Notes: generated from the sequence alone by a model not told the origin. DNA of 64,000 nt from Mycolicibacterium sarraceniae (GCF_010731875.1 NZ_AP022595.1:4154001-4218000); one strand, 5' to 3'; shown: positions 18,305 to 28,167, counted from the first letter of the stretch. Numbers and translations: made by a program.

Positions 18305-20476
18305 CTACTTCAGGCCGGCGGCGTCCATCCCGCGCAATTCCTTCTTCAAGTCGGCCACCTCGTCGCGGATCCGCGCAGCCAATTCGAACTGCAGATCGCG
18401 CGCCGCCGCCATCATCTGTGCGGTCAAATCCTTGATCAGGTCGGCCAATTCAGCCCGCGGCATATTCGCGGTATCGCGGCCCTCAATGATGCCAGCACTC
18501 ACCGCTCGACCGGGCTCGCCCTGCGCGCGCCGGCCGCGCGACGCGTTGCGCCCTGAGCCGCCGATCTCCACCGACTCCGTATCGTCGGCTTCGCGGTACA
18601 CCTGATCGAGGATGTCGGCAATCTTCTTGCGTAGCGGCTGCGGGTCGATCCCATGCTCTTCGTTGTAGGCGACCTGCTTGGCCCGTCGACGCTCGGTCTC
18701 ATCAATGGCCTGGATCATCGAATCGGTGAGCTTGTCGGCGTACATGTGCACCTCGCCGGAGACGTTGCGTGCCGCGCGGCCGATGGTCTGGATGAGGCTG
18801 CGAGCAGAGCGCAGGAACCCTTCCTTGTCGGCGTCGAGGATCGATACCAGCGAGACTTCCGGTAGGTCGAGCCCCTCCCGCAAAAGATTGATGCCGATCA
18901 GCACGTCGTAATCGCCCAGCCGCAGCTGCCGGAGCAGCTCCACCCGGCGCAGGGTATCGACCTCGGAGTGCAGGTAACGGACCCGGATGCCCATCTCCAG
19001 CAGGTAGTCGGTGAGGTCCTCAGCCATCTTCTTGGTCAGCGTCGTGACCAGCACCCGCTCGTCACGCTCGGCGCGCGCCCGAATCTCCCCGATCAGGTCG
19101 TCGATCTGCCCCTTCGTCGGCTTGACCACGATCTTCGGGTCAATGAGACCGGTCGGGCGAATCACCTGTTCGACGAATTCGCCGCTGGTCTGGCTGAGTT
19201 CGTAGGGCCCCGGCGTGGCTGACAGGTACACCGTCTGCCCAATCCGGTCTGCGAACTCTTCCCAGGTCAGCGGGCGATTGTCGACCGCCGAGGGCAGCCG
19301 GAACCCGAACTCCACCAGGTTGCGCTTCCGCGACATGTCACCCTCGTACATGCCGCCGATCTGCGGCACGGTCACATGCGACTCGTCGATGACCAGCAGG
19401 AAGTCCTCGGGGAAGTAATCCAGCAGGGTCGCCGGCGCCGAGCCGGCCTCACGACCGTCGATATGCCGGGAATAGTTCTCGATCCCTGAGCAGAACCCGA
19501 CCTGACGCATCATCTCGACGTCGTAATTGGTGCGCATCCGCAGCCGCTGGGCCTCCAATAGCTTGCCCTGGCCTTCGAGCTCGGCCAACCGCGCCGCCAG
19601 CTCCTCTTCGATGGTCGAGATGGCATGCGCCATCCGCTCCGGGCCCGCGACGTAGTGTGTGGCCGGGAAGATCCGCAGCGAGTCGACCTGGCGCACGACA
19701 TCGCCGGTCAGCGGGTGCAGGTAGTACAGCGCCTCGATCTCGTCCCCGAAGAACTCGATGCGAACCGCCAGCTCCTCGTAGGACGGGATGATCTCCACGG
19801 TGTCGCCGCGGACCCGGAACGAGCCGCGGGTGAAGGACATGTCGTTGCGGGAGTACTGCACGTCGACCAGCAGCCGTAGCAGCCCGTCCCGAGGCACCTC
19901 GGCGCCGACCGCCAGCTCCACCGACCGGTCGAGGTAGGACTGCGGCGTGCCCAGGCCGTAGATGCACGACACCGAGGCGACGACGACCACATCGCGGCGC
20001 GACAGCAGGCTCGACGTCGCCGAGTGGCGCAACCGCTCGACGTCATCATTGATCGAGCTGTCCTTCTCGATGTAGGTGTCGGTCTGGGCGATGTACGCCT
20101 CAGGCTGGTAATAATCGTAATACGAGACGAAGTATTCAACAGCGTTGTGCGGCAACATCTCCCGCAGCTCATTGGCCAGCTGGGCGGCTAGCGTCTTGTT
20201 GGGTGCCATCACCAGGGTGGGCCGCTGCAGCCGTTCGATGAGCCACGCCGTGGTTGCCGACTTGCCGGTGCCCGTCGCGCCGAGCAACACCACGTCGCGC
20301 TCACCCGCCCGGATACGGCGTTCCAGCTCCTCGATAGCGCCGGGTTGGTCGCCGGCCGGGTCGTACTCGCTGACGACCTTGAACTCGGCGCCGCTGCGGA
20401 CCAGGCCGTCAACGGCATCAGCGGCAGGCCGGTATTCCGAGTGCGCGAGCACCGGGTGCTCGGTTGCGAATGCCAT
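18305..20476 (-). CDS. uvrB: UvrABC excision nuclease subunit B
   Basis: UvrB verifies DNA damage delivered by UvrA and positions UvrC for incision. The 723-residue product has Walker A GATGTGKS (residues 66-73), the damage-probing beta-hairpin region [11 protein letters not shown], the DEAD-like LLVIDESHV, helicase motif [11 protein letters not shown] and the C-terminal UVR domain ([20 protein letters not shown]) that contacts UvrC. I start at the ATG at 20474-20476, matching MAFATEHP of M. tuberculosis UvrB and following a TAACCT -10 box by seven bases. An upstream ATG would add 24 residues covering the divergent promoter. Confidence 0.97.
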   Translation of the reverse strand: MAFATEHPVLAHSEYRPAADAVDGLVRSGAEFKVVSEYDPAGDQPGAIEELERRIRAGERDVVLLGATGTGKSATTAWLIERLQRPTLVMAPNKTLAAQLANELREMLPHNAVEYFVSYYDYYQPEAYIAQTDTYIEKDSSINDDVERLRHSATSSLLSRRDVVVVASVSCIYGLGTPQSYLDRSVELAVGAEVPRDGLLRLLVDVQYSRNDMSFTRGSFRVRGDTVEIIPSYEELAVRIEFFGDEIEALYYLHPLTGDVVRQVDSLRIFPATHYVAGPERMAHAISTIEEELAARLAELEGQGKLLEAQRLRMRTNYDVEMMRQVGFCSGIENYSRHIDGREAGSAPATLLDYFPEDFLLVIDESHVTVPQIGGMYEGDMSRKRNLVEFGFRLPSAVDNRPLTWEEFADRIGQTVYLSATPGPYELSQTSGEFVEQVIRPTGLIDPKIVVKPTKGQIDDLIGEIRARAERDERVLVTTLTKKMAEDLTDYLLEMGIRVRYLHSEVDTLRRVELLRQLRLGDYDVLIGINLLREGLDLPEVSLVSILDADKEGFLRSARSLIQTIGRAARNVSGEVHMYADKLTDSMIQAIDETERRRAKQVAYNEEHGIDPQPLRKKIADILDQVYREADDTESVEIGGSGRNASRGRRAQGEPGRAVSAGIIEGRDTANMPRAELADLIKDLTAQMMAAARDLQFELAARIRDEVADLKKELRGMDAAGLK

Positions 20477-20483
20477 AGTGACC

Positions 20484-20489
20484 AGGTTA
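20484..20489 (-). promoter_or_regulatory. -10 box TAACCT, leaderless start for uvrB
   Basis: TAACCT on the minus strand, seven bases before the uvrB ATG. It is divergent from the box at 20521. Confidence 0.5.
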
Positions 20490-20520
20490 AGCGCCCCCAC
20501 CGACAGATTCATTCCACCGT

Positions 20521-20526
20521 TACGCT
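20521..20526 (+). promoter_or_regulatory. -10 box TACGCT, leaderless start for the DUF402 gene
   Basis: TACGCT, six bases, then the GTG at 20533. Same box and spacing as at 10586. Confidence 0.55.
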
Positions 20527-20532
20527 GAGACC

Positions 20533-21039
20533 GTGGCTGTCCATCCACCCAAGCAGGAGACGTTTGACCTGGTCGGCTACACGAACACCGACCCGAAAGG
20601 CATCGTACGGGCGGTCGACGAATACCGGCTCACACCGTGGGGGCTCTACATGGCCCGCCCAACCCCCGGCCGGGCCCAGTTCCACTATCTCGAGTCCTGG
20701 CTGCTGCCGTCACTGGGGCTTCGGGCCAATGTCTTCCATTTCAACCCCGGTTACGAGCGTCCGCAGGACTACTACCTCGACATCGGGCACATCGAGGTGA
20801 GCGATACCGGCTGGCACGCCGAGGACCACTACCTCGACCTGGTGGTCTACACCGGGGACCGCACCGACCTCATCGACACCGACGAACTGTTCGCCGCCCA
20901 CCGCGATGGCCTCCTAACCACCGAGACTGCCGAGTCGGCGCTGCAGCGCGTCGTCGTCGCCATTGACGGCCTGGCCCGCCATCACCACGACCTCAACGCC
21001 TGGCTCGCCAGCGACGGAATGAACCTGACCTGGCGCTAG
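20533..21039 (+). CDS. DUF402 family protein (Rv1632c-like)
   Basis: A 168-residue acidic soluble protein. The middle [12 protein letters not shown], then [20 protein letters not shown] and the acidic [22 protein letters not shown], match the DUF402 beta-barrel family. In Firmicutes and Streptomyces, DUF402 includes nucleoside phosphatases or RNA-linked proteins that use clustered acidic residues to bind metal; the same acidic cluster is present here. The exact substrate is unknown. In M. tuberculosis Rv1632c also diverges from uvrB. Confidence 0.8.
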   Translation: MAVHPPKQETFDLVGYTNTDPKGIVRAVDEYRLTPWGLYMARPTPGRAQFHYLESWLLPSLGLRANVFHFNPGYERPQDYYLDIGHIEVSDTGWHAEDHYLDLVVYTGDRTDLIDTDELFAAHRDGLLTTETAESALQRVVVAIDGLARHHHDLNAWLASDGMNLTWR

Positions 21040-21085
21040 ACAGTTGCCGACGGGGCAACTAATCGGCTCCCCCGTACCGAACGAG

Positions 21086-21091
21086 TAGTCT
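21086..21091 (+). promoter_or_regulatory. -10 box TAGTCT for the secreted protein gene
   Basis: TAGTCT, eight bases, then ATG at 21100. Confidence 0.4.
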
Positions 21092-21099
21092 CGCTAACT

Positions 21100-21639
21100 A
21101 TGAGTCCCACCAAGAGCGGATGGCTGAGGATGACTGCTGCGGCCGCCCTGGTCGTGGGTTCTCAGTTAACCGCGGCGACAGCGCTGGCCGATCCCGCACC
21201 GGAGCCGCCGCCGGCTCCAACACCCGCGGCCAACGGCGATCCCGACCCCCAGCTGCTGCACAACATCACCTACCGGGCCTCCGCGACCGGCACCTCGCGC
21301 GGTGCCGTGGTGGCGTACAAGATCGACGACAACAACGTCAACAGCGAGCAGCCAACACTGCTGCCGGGAATGACCTTCGAGGTCAACACCGTTCTGCGCG
21401 ATCCGAAGAAGGCCGGCATGGAGATCTCCGTCCAGTGGCCCTACGGATCGAACCTGCACTGCGAGATTCTGGTGGACGACGAAATCGTGGCACAGGCAGA
21501 TCAGTTCATCGCCCCACGGCTGTTCCGCCCCAAAGACGATCCGCTCTACGGCACGATCCAATGCGGCGCACCCCTGGACGCGCCCGCACCCGACGCTGCG
21601 CCCACGCCGGCATCAGCCCCAGCACAGGCAGGTGTATGA
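21100..21639 (+). CDS. Secreted protein of unknown function
   Basis: A 179-residue product with a signal peptide (MSPTKSGWLRM, a hydrophobic core, ALA-D near residue 31). A Pro/Ala-rich linker leads to a compact domain of about 105 residues containing two Cys (LHCEILV and IQCGAPL) that could form a disulfide, then a Pro/Ala-rich tail. The beta-rich domain (ITYRASATG, VAYKIDDNNV, MEISVQWPYG) resembles the extracytoplasmic domain of MmpS-like proteins, but that is only a resemblance. The next gene begins one base after the stop, so the two are probably cotranscribed. Confidence 0.75.
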   Translation: MSPTKSGWLRMTAAAALVVGSQLTAATALADPAPEPPPAPTPAANGDPDPQLLHNITYRASATGTSRGAVVAYKIDDNNVNSEQPTLLPGMTFEVNTVLRDPKKAGMEISVQWPYGSNLHCEILVDDEIVAQADQFIAPRLFRPKDDPLYGTIQCGAPLDAPAPDAAPTPASAPAQAGV

Positions 21640-21640
21640 C

Positions 21641-22081
21641 ATGCACAAATCCAATCGCGTCGCCTCGGCCGGGGCCTGGCTGCTGGAAAACGGTCACCGG
21701 CTGCTGCTCACGCTCACCGGCGGCCGCTTCCCGCGCACCGTGATGGGGATGTTGCCGATCGAGTTGCACACCGTCGGCCGCAAATCCGGGAAACCGTTCG
21801 CCAACCTGTTGACGTCCCCGGTCCACGACGACGACCGCATCGTCGTCGTCGCGTCTAAGGGCGGGCACGAACATCACCCCGACTGGTACAAGAACGCGAT
21901 AGCCACCCCCGATGTCACGGTCACGGTTTACGGTACGACGGTTCCGATGCTCGCCCGCAGTGCCAGTGCCGAAGAACGAGCAGAGTTGTGGCCGCGAGTG
22001 GTCAAGGCCTACAAAGGATATGAGGCATATCAGCGCAATACGTCCCGGGAAATCCCGTTACTGATTCTTGAGCGCCGCTGA
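21641..22081 (+). CDS. Deazaflavin (F420)-dependent nitroreductase family protein
   Basis: A 146-residue split-barrel protein of the Ddn/FDOR-A type, which binds F420H2 and reduces quinones or nitro compounds at the membrane. The family core is IELHTVGRKSGKPFANLLT, the VVVASKGGHEHHPDWYKN stretch and the C-terminal GYEAYQRNTSREIPLLIL. I start at the ATG at 21641 (MHKSNRVAS), one base after the upstream stop. A GTG at 21632 would add three residues and overlap the upstream gene. Substrate unknown. Confidence 0.85.
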   Translation: MHKSNRVASAGAWLLENGHRLLLTLTGGRFPRTVMGMLPIELHTVGRKSGKPFANLLTSPVHDDDRIVVVASKGGHEHHPDWYKNAIATPDVTVTVYGTTVPMLARSASAEERAELWPRVVKAYKGYEAYQRNTSREIPLLILERR

Positions 22082-23248
22082 CCAGCCGGTCGCATCGGCC
22101 CACGTCCAGGCACGCTGATAGGCATCCAGGAACCACGGCTCCTTGGCGTTTGCGTAGGCGCCGATGTCGGAATGCCGGGCAGCCGAGCGCTTGACCGCGA
22201 GATAGTCGACCTGCACGCCGGGGTTGGCGGCGAGCCAGTCGACGAACAGCAGCGCGAACCGCTGATTCGGCCAGCCATCCACTCGGATGTGCACGTTGGT
22301 GGGCCGCCCCGGATCGCCAGAGGCATGAAACCGCTTGTGCCACAAGGCCGGATCGGAGCCAGGCTTGGGCACATCAGAGGTGATCGACTCGACCCGGGGG
22401 TAGCCGGCCCGCAGTAGATCCTCGGCGAGTTCGTCCGCGGCCTCGAGGGAGGCGACTGTCACCTGCACGTCGATGACGTCCTTAGCGTCCATACCGGGCA
22501 CCGCCGTCGACCCGATGTGATCAATCCGCACGGCCCGATGCCCGCACGTGGTGTTGAGCCGAGCCCGGATCCGCCGGGCCTGCTCGGCCCAGGTCGGATC
22601 GGCCGGAACCAGTTGGGGCGCATCGGATACCGGTGTGCGGGTGGTCAGGTTGTGCGCGAACGGCAGGATCCGTTGATACCAGAGTGCGCGGGCCTGTTCG
22701 ATGAGCTGCCCCGAGGTGCCGGAATTGTCCAGCCAGACGTCGGCGACCAGTCTTCTCTGCTCGTCAGTGGCCTGCATACCGATGCGGGCCCTGGCGTCGG
22801 CCTCGCTGAATCCGCGGTATTCGATGAGCCGCTTCACCCGCACCGCGGGATCCGCGTTGACGATGATGACCAGCGGGAACATCGGTGCCATCTGTGATTC
22901 CACCAGCAGCGGGATGTCCTCGACGATCACCGCGTCCTCGCCCGCCGCGGCGATCAGCTCCGAACGCCGCGTCGCCACCAGCGGGTGCACGATGCCGTTC
23001 AGGGTCTGGCGCTTCGCTTCGTCACTGAACGCGATCGCGGCCAGCGCCGGACGATCCAGGGCGCCGTCGGGCAGCAGGATCTGTGATCCGAACACGTCGA
23101 CGAGCTTCGCAAGACCGTCGGTGCCGGGCTCGACGACCTGACGGGAGATGACGTCTCCATCGACGACGATGCCACCACATTCACTGAAAGTGGCTGACAC
23201 GGTGGACTTTCCGGCGCCGATACCGCCGGTCAAACCGATTCGCAGCAA
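22058..23248 (-). CDS. coaE: Dephospho-CoA kinase fused to a UPF0157/GrpB domain
   Basis: The N-terminal about 200 residues are dephospho-CoA kinase, the last step of CoA synthesis, with the P-loop GGIGAGKSTVSA (residues 8-19) and LVATRRSELIAA. Residues about 215-390 form a UPF0157/GrpB domain (DHIGSTAVPGMDAKDVIDVQV), related to nucleotidyltransferases. This two-domain form is the known mycobacterial CoaE layout (Rv1631, about 407 residues). The start is an unusual TTG at 23246-23248, chosen because AAGGA lies about nine bases upstream and the P-loop begins at once. It converges with the nitroreductase gene, overlapping by 24 bases. Confidence 0.95.
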   Translation of the reverse strand: MLRIGLTGGIGAGKSTVSATFSECGGIVVDGDVISRQVVEPGTDGLAKLVDVFGSQILLPDGALDRPALAAIAFSDEAKRQTLNGIVHPLVATRRSELIAAAGEDAVIVEDIPLLVESQMAPMFPLVIIVNADPAVRVKRLIEYRGFSEADARARIGMQATDEQRRLVADVWLDNSGTSGQLIEQARALWYQRILPFAHNLTTRTPVSDAPQLVPADPTWAEQARRIRARLNTTCGHRAVRIDHIGSTAVPGMDAKDVIDVQVTVASLEAADELAEDLLRAGYPRVESITSDVPKPGSDPALWHKRFHASGDPGRPTNVHIRVDGWPNQRFALLFVDWLAANPGVQVDYLAVKRSAARHSDIGAYANAKEPWFLDAYQRAWTWADATGWSAALKNQ

Positions 23249-23284
23249 TGCCCTGTCCTTACGTGAACACGTGGTGAAAAAGAA

Positions 23285-23315
23285 CCGCGCAGCACGTCTG
23301 AGACGTGCTGCGCGG
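23285..23315 (-). terminator. Rho-independent terminator after rpsA
   Basis: A perfect inverted repeat (arms of up to 15 bases starting CCGCGCAGCACG around a tiny loop). On the minus strand it is followed by TTCTTTTTC. It lies between the rpsA stop and the coaE start, so it would end rpsA transcription. A strong stem with a T-run is rather unusual in mycobacteria. Confidence 0.88.
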
Positions 23316-23342
23316 CTTCACTCGGCGAATGAGTGTCTTGTG

Positions 23343-24794
23343 TTACGCGTTTCCTGCGAGCTTCTCGCGCAGAGCCGCGAGCTGGGCATCGCTGGCCAGC
23401 GATCCGCCAGCAGACTCACCCGAGCTCGACGACGATGACGAGCCGTTGGCCGTTGCCGGCCGACTGGCCGCTTCGGCCTCGGCAGCGGCGAACTTCTCCA
23501 TCTGCGTGGTGTGCATCTTGTGCCGGCGCTCGGCCTCCGCGTAGCGGGCCTCCCACTCGGTGCGCTGCTTGTCGAAGCCCTCGAGCCATTCGTTGGTGTC
23601 GGCGTCGAAGCCCTCGGGGAAGATGTAGTTCCCCGCCTCGTCGTAGCTGTCGGCCATGCCGTACTTCGAGGGGTCGAATTCCTCGGTGTAGTCCTCGTTG
23701 GCCTGCTTGAGGCTCAGCGAGATCCGGCGACGCTCCAGGTCGATGTCGATGACCTTGACCATCGCGTCGTCGCCGACCTGCACGACCTGATCGGGCACCT
23801 CGACGTGGCGCTCTGCCAGCTCGGAGATGTGCACCAGACCCTCGATGCCCTCTTCGACGCGGACGAACGCACCGAACGGCACCAGCTTGGTGACTTTGCC
23901 CGGCACGATCTGGCCGATCGCGTGGGTGCGGGCGAAGTGCCGCCACGGGTCTTCCTGGGTGGCCTTCAGCGACAGCGACACGCGCTCGCGGTCCATGTCG
24001 ACGTCCAGCACCTCGACGGTGACCTCGTCGCCCACCTGAACGACCTCGGATGGGTGGTCGATGTGCTTCCAGGACAGCTCGGAGACGTGCACCAGGCCGT
24101 CGACCCCACCGAGGTCGACGAACGCACCGAAGTTGACGATCGAGGACACGACACCCTTGCGGATGGCACCCTTCTGCAGTTGGTTGAGGAACTCGCTGCG
24201 CACCTCGGACTGGGTCTGCTCCAGCCACGCGCGACGGGACAGCACCACGTTGTTGCGGTTCTTGTCCAGTTCGATGATCTTGGCCTCGATCTCCTTGCCG
24301 ATGTACGGCTGCAGATCGCGGACCCGGCGCATCTCGACCAGCGATGCGGGCAGGAAGCCGCGCAGGCCGATGTCGAGGATCAGGCCGCCCTTGACGACCT
24401 CGATGACGGTGCCCTTGACGGCCTCGTCCTTCTCCTTGAGTGCCTCGATGGTGCCCCAAGCGCGCTCGTACTGAGCGCGCTTCTTGGACAGGATCAGGCG
24501 GCCTTCCTTGTCCTCTTTGGTGAGAACCAGGGCCTCAACCTCATCGCCCACGGAAACGACCTCATTGGGGTCGACATCGTGCTTGATGGAGAGTTCGCGG
24601 GAAGGAATGACACCTTCGGTCTTGTAGCCGATATCGAGGAGAACCTCGTCCCGGTCAACCTTGACGATGGTGCCTTCGACGATGTCACCATCGTTGAAGT
24701 ATTTGATGGTCTTGTCGATAGCAGCGAGGAAATCCTCAGCCGAGCCGATGTCGTTAACGGCTACTTGCGGCGAGGTGACGGTGGGACTGGGCAT
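23343..24794 (-). CDS. rpsA: 30S ribosomal protein S1
   Basis: S1 helps the ribosome bind mRNA and takes part in trans-translation. The 483-residue protein has four S1 RNA-binding domains. They begin near residues 35 (GDIVEGTIVKVDRDEVLLDIG), 120 (VKGTVIEVVKGGLILDIG), 207 (GVVSSIVNFGAFVDLGG) and 292 (GKVTKLVPFGAFVRVEEG). A disordered Ser-rich tail follows (SSSSSSG) and the end is ALREKLAGNA, the C-terminal region where pyrazinoic-acid-related changes are reported in M. tuberculosis. Four domains rather than six is normal for actinobacteria. A long ORF on the opposite strand is a shadow of high-GC codon use. Confidence 0.97.
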   Translation of the reverse strand: MPSPTVTSPQVAVNDIGSAEDFLAAIDKTIKYFNDGDIVEGTIVKVDRDEVLLDIGYKTEGVIPSRELSIKHDVDPNEVVSVGDEVEALVLTKEDKEGRLILSKKRAQYERAWGTIEALKEKDEAVKGTVIEVVKGGLILDIGLRGFLPASLVEMRRVRDLQPYIGKEIEAKIIELDKNRNNVVLSRRAWLEQTQSEVRSEFLNQLQKGAIRKGVVSSIVNFGAFVDLGGVDGLVHVSELSWKHIDHPSEVVQVGDEVTVEVLDVDMDRERVSLSLKATQEDPWRHFARTHAIGQIVPGKVTKLVPFGAFVRVEEGIEGLVHISELAERHVEVPDQVVQVGDDAMVKVIDIDLERRRISLSLKQANEDYTEEFDPSKYGMADSYDEAGNYIFPEGFDADTNEWLEGFDKQRTEWEARYAEAERRHKMHTTQMEKFAAAEAEAASRPATANGSSSSSSSGESAGGSLASDAQLAALREKLAGNA

Positions 24795-24982
24795 ATTGTT
24801 GGGTTGCTCCGGACAGCTTTAGTCGTAGGGATAGTGCTCGTATGGGTGTACCAGAGAAGATCCTGTGGTGATGTACCCGCGAAGTGCACACAAGTACCGG
24901 CCGAGCTTACTCGACTAGGCGCACGCTGGACAAACCCGGGTCTGGGAGCCCGCGGCACACGCTCGACCTCGCCAGCCCCAAC

Positions 24983-24988
24983 TAACCT
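24983..24988 (+). promoter_or_regulatory. -10 box TAACCT before a small gene remnant
   Basis: TAACCT, six bases, then the GTG at 24995. The promoter appears intact although only 55 codons follow. Confidence 0.45.
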
Positions 24989-24994
24989 GCTCAC

Positions 24995-25162
24995 GTGACT
25001 TATGTAAACGCCCAGCCGCTGCCCCGAGCGATCCGCAAAGTCGATGCTCCGCTGGCCGTCATCATCATCCTCGGCACCATCGCTGGGCTGATCCCGGCTG
25101 CTGATATCGGCCTTCCTGTGGGGCGCATCGGCGGCGCACGAGATGCACACTCGCGCCTCTAG
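24995..25162 (+). pseudogene. 55-residue N-terminal remnant, possible membrane protein
   Basis: GTG at 24995 starts VTYVNAQPLPRAIRKVDAPL, then one hydrophobic segment (AVIIILGTIAGLIPAADIG), then non-conserved-looking sequence to TAG at 25160-25162. It overlaps the end of polA by four bases. The leaderless-type promoter argues that a real gene once started here; the shortness suggests the rest was deleted. I cannot name the family. Confidence 0.4.
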
Positions 25163-27858
25163 TGCGCCGCCGTGTCCCAGCTGCGGCCGTAGCCGACTGA
25201 CACCTCGAGAGCGACATCGAGCGGATAGGCGCCGCCCATCTTGTCGCGCACCAGCTCCTCGACGACGTCTCGCTCCCCCTCGGCGACCTCGAGCAGCAAC
25301 TCGTCGTGTACCTGCAGCAGCATCCGGGAGTTCAGGCCGGAAGTCCGCAGCGCCTCGTCGACCCGGATCATGGCGACCTTGATGATGTCGGCCGCACTGC
25401 CCTGGATCGGGGCGTTGAGTGCGGCACGCTCGGCGGATTCACGCAACTGGCGATTGCTGCTGTCCAATTCGGGCAGGTAGCGTCGGCGGCCCAGCACCGT
25501 GGACGTGTAGCCGTCCTTGCGGGCTTGGTCGACGATGTCGCGGAGATAGTCGCGAATGCCGCCGAATCGCGCGAAGTACTGGTCCATCTGGACCTTGGCC
25601 TCTTCGGTGCTGATCTTCAACTGGGACGACAGACCATAGGCGCTCAACCCGTAGGCCAACCCGTACGACATGGCCTTGACCCGTCGCCGGAGCTCAGGGG
25701 TCACTTCGTCGATCGGGACGTCGAACGCCCGCGAGGCGACAAAGGAGTGCAGATCCTCGCCGGTATTGAACGCTTCGATGAGCCCCTCATCCTTGGACAG
25801 GTGAGCCATGATCCGCATCTCGATCTGGCTGTAGTCCGCGGTCATCAGCTCGGCATATCCGTCGCCCACGATGAATGCGTCGCGGATCTCGCGGCCCGCG
25901 TCGGTGCGGATCGGGATGTTCTGCAGGTTCGGCTCCGTGGACGAGAGCCTGCCGGTCGCCGCGATGGTCTGGTTGAACGTGGTGTGGATCCGCCCGTCGG
26001 CGGCCGCGGACTTCAGCAGCCCGTCCACCGTCACCTTGAGCCGGGTGGCGTCCCGGTGGGCCAGCAGGTGTTCGAGGAATGGGTGAGCGGTCTTATCGAA
26101 CAGCGACTGCAACGCATCGGCATCCGTGGTGTAGCCCGTCTTGGTGCGCTTGGTCTTCGGCATACCGAGGTCGTCGAACAACACAACCTGCAGTTGTTTG
26201 GGCGAGCCCAGGTTGATCTGCTTGCCGATCACCTCGTAGGCGGCGTCGGCGGCCACCCGGATCTGCTCACCGAATTCACGCTGCAGGGTGTCGAGCTTGC
26301 CCAGGTCGACCGCGATGCCCGCGGTTTCCATGGCCGCCAGGGTCGCCTGCACCGGCAGCTCCATTTGGCCCAACAGCGACGATGAGTCGATGCGGTCCAG
26401 TTCCACGTCCAGCGCGTCTGCCAGGTCGGCAACCGCGCGCGCCCGCAGGATGAGGGTCTGCACGGCCTGATCGTCCACGCCTTCACTGTCGTCAAGCAGC
26501 GAAAGTTGTTGCTGTTCAGGGTTATCGGCGCGCAGTTCGCGGCGCAGGTAGCGCAGAGACAGGTCATCGAGGGCGAAGCTGCGCTGCCCGGGGCGCACCA
26601 GGTAGGCAGCCAATGCGGTATCAGAGGTGACACCACCCAGCTCCCAGCCCCGGCCGGTGAGGTCGTGCATGGCGATCTTGGCCTCGTGCAACACCTTCGG
26701 AGCGTTCGTATCGGCCAGCCAGGCTCCCAGCACGGCCTCATCATCGGGTGTCAGGCTGGCAGTCTCGATGTAGGCGCCGTCTCCGTCGGCGGTCGCAATC
26801 GCCAGCGCGGTCGCATCACCGTCATAGACCTGATGGGTACCGACCACCGCAACACCGGAGCGGCGGCCGTCGCGGGCGTGCTCGGCCAACCAGGCTGCCA
26901 CCGCTCCCGGTTCCAGTGCACCGCCGCGGACGTCGAACCCCTCGTCCACCTCGGGCTCGACGGCCGACAGTGTGTCGAACAGGCGATCACGCAACACGCG
27001 GAATTCAAGGTCGTCGAACAGGCGGTGGATCTGGTCGCGATCCCACGGCTGCATTCGCAGGGTGTCCGGAGTCTGAGGTAGCGGGACGTCCTTGACCAGG
27101 TCGGTGAGCTCCCGATTCAACACGACGCTGGACAGGTTGGCGCGCAACGAGTCTCCGACCTTGCCGCGCACCCCGTCGACGTTGTCGACCAGTCCCTGCA
27201 GCGAGCCGTATTCCACGATCCATTTGGCCGCGGTCTTCTCCCCCACACCCGGAATGCCAGGCAGGTTGTCGCTCGGGTCGCCGCGCAGGGCGGCGAAATC
27301 GGGGTACTGCGTCGGGGTCAAACCGTACTTTTCCACCACCGCATCCGGGGTGAACCTGGTCAGGTCGCTGACGCCCTTGCGGGGGTAGAGCACGGTGACG
27401 TCCGGGCTGACGAGTTGCAATGCATCCCGGTCGCCGGTGACGATCAACACCCGGAAGTCCGCCTGCTCAGCCTGCGTGGCCAGGGTGGCGATGATGTCGT
27501 CGGCCTCGAACCCGGGTTCGGCAAGCACGGTGATGCCGAGCGCGGCCAGCACTTCCTTGGTGATGTCGATCTGGCCGCGGAACTCATCTGGCGTCGCCGA
27601 GCGCCCTTCTTTGTACTCGGGGTACTTATCCTTGCGGAAGGTCTGCCGAGATACGTCGAACGCCGCCGCCACGTGGCTGGGCTGTTCATCACGCAACAGG
27701 TTGATCAGCATGGCGGTGAATCCGTAGACCGCGTTGGTGGTCAGCCCGTTCTTGGTCTTGAAGTTCTCGGCCGGCAGCGCGTAGAAGGCCCGAAATGCCA
27801 GCGAGTTGCCGTCCAAGAGCAGCAGTGTGGGCTTCTGGTCAGGAGCGCTCGCGGTCAC
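25159..27858 (-). CDS. polA: DNA polymerase I
   Basis: Repairs DNA and removes Okazaki primers. The 899-residue protein has an N-terminal 5'-3' exonuclease domain (LLLDGNSLAFRAFYAL, GFEADDIIATLA, GDPSDNLPGIPGVGEKTA). A middle domain follows that in mycobacteria lacks the 3'-5' proofreading residues, and a complete family A polymerase domain ends the protein. Polymerase motifs are A (TADYSQIEMRIMAHLS), B (RRRVKAMSYGLAYGLS) and C (VHDELLLEV). The GTG start at 27856-27858 is preceded by TAGAGT with a six-base gap. Confidence 0.97.
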   Translation of the reverse strand: MTASAPDQKPTLLLLDGNSLAFRAFYALPAENFKTKNGLTTNAVYGFTAMLINLLRDEQPSHVAAAFDVSRQTFRKDKYPEYKEGRSATPDEFRGQIDITKEVLAALGITVLAEPGFEADDIIATLATQAEQADFRVLIVTGDRDALQLVSPDVTVLYPRKGVSDLTRFTPDAVVEKYGLTPTQYPDFAALRGDPSDNLPGIPGVGEKTAAKWIVEYGSLQGLVDNVDGVRGKVGDSLRANLSSVVLNRELTDLVKDVPLPQTPDTLRMQPWDRDQIHRLFDDLEFRVLRDRLFDTLSAVEPEVDEGFDVRGGALEPGAVAAWLAEHARDGRRSGVAVVGTHQVYDGDATALAIATADGDGAYIETASLTPDDEAVLGAWLADTNAPKVLHEAKIAMHDLTGRGWELGGVTSDTALAAYLVRPGQRSFALDDLSLRYLRRELRADNPEQQQLSLLDDSEGVDDQAVQTLILRARAVADLADALDVELDRIDSSSLLGQMELPVQATLAAMETAGIAVDLGKLDTLQREFGEQIRVAADAAYEVIGKQINLGSPKQLQVVLFDDLGMPKTKRTKTGYTTDADALQSLFDKTAHPFLEHLLAHRDATRLKVTVDGLLKSAAADGRIHTTFNQTIAATGRLSSTEPNLQNIPIRTDAGREIRDAFIVGDGYAELMTADYSQIEMRIMAHLSKDEGLIEAFNTGEDLHSFVASRAFDVPIDEVTPELRRRVKAMSYGLAYGLSAYGLSSQLKISTEEAKVQMDQYFARFGGIRDYLRDIVDQARKDGYTSTVLGRRRYLPELDSSNRQLRESAERAALNAPIQGSAADIIKVAMIRVDEALRTSGLNSRMLLQVHDELLLEVAEGERDVVEELVRDKMGGAYPLDVALEVSVGYGRSWDTAAH

Positions 27859-27864
27859 GCCCTC

Positions 27865-27870
27865 ACTCTA
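27865..27870 (-). promoter_or_regulatory. -10 box TAGAGT, leaderless start for polA
   Basis: On the minus strand TAGAGT, six bases, then the polA GTG. Confidence 0.5.
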
Positions 27871-27902
27871 GGCGCCGCGTCCGACACGCGGCCGGCTGCG
27901 GG

Positions 27903-28020
27903 TCAGTACCCGAGGAGCTTACGGAACCGCTGTCCGACAGCCATCGACTGGCCCATCGGCTGCACCCACCCCTCGAGCGCGGCCTTCCCGTCTGCGACAT
28001 CCCACCTCCGCGCCAGATCG
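27903..28020 (-). pseudogene. C-terminal remnant of an unidentified gene
   Basis: Between polA and the divergent DUF35 gene, one minus-strand frame reads PDLARRWDVADGKAALEGW, then VQPMGQSMAVGQRFRKLLGY, and stops at TGA 27903-27905. The residue mix looks like real protein, but the frame is closed by TGA just upstream and no start or promoter is evident. The rest of this about 340-base interval holds only the KstR-like operator and a promoter. Confidence 0.3.
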
Positions 28021-28153
28021 GGTCATCGGCCGCTACGTCTCGATTTGACGGCCCGCCGGGAAGAGAGGATCGCTGATTTTCTTGAAAAGTCCCATGCCAG
28101 AAGTTCCCTCCGTGATCGGCTACCGATCCCAACATCGTGTCGCGCCATCAAAC

Positions 28154-28167
28154 TGGAACACGTTTCA
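28154..28167. promoter_or_regulatory. KstR-like operator
   Basis: TGGAACACGTTTCA matches TNNAACNNGTTNNA, the palindromic core bound by KstR, the TetR-family repressor of cholesterol and lipid catabolism genes. It lies about 20 bases upstream of the -10 box of a DUF35-thiolase pair. From memory, the M. tuberculosis homologues Rv1627c/Rv1628c belong to the KstR regulon. Confidence 0.65.

Noticed and set aside
23511..24998. A 495-codon plus-strand ORF
   Set aside because: Antisense to rpsA; shadow frame without recognisable domain.
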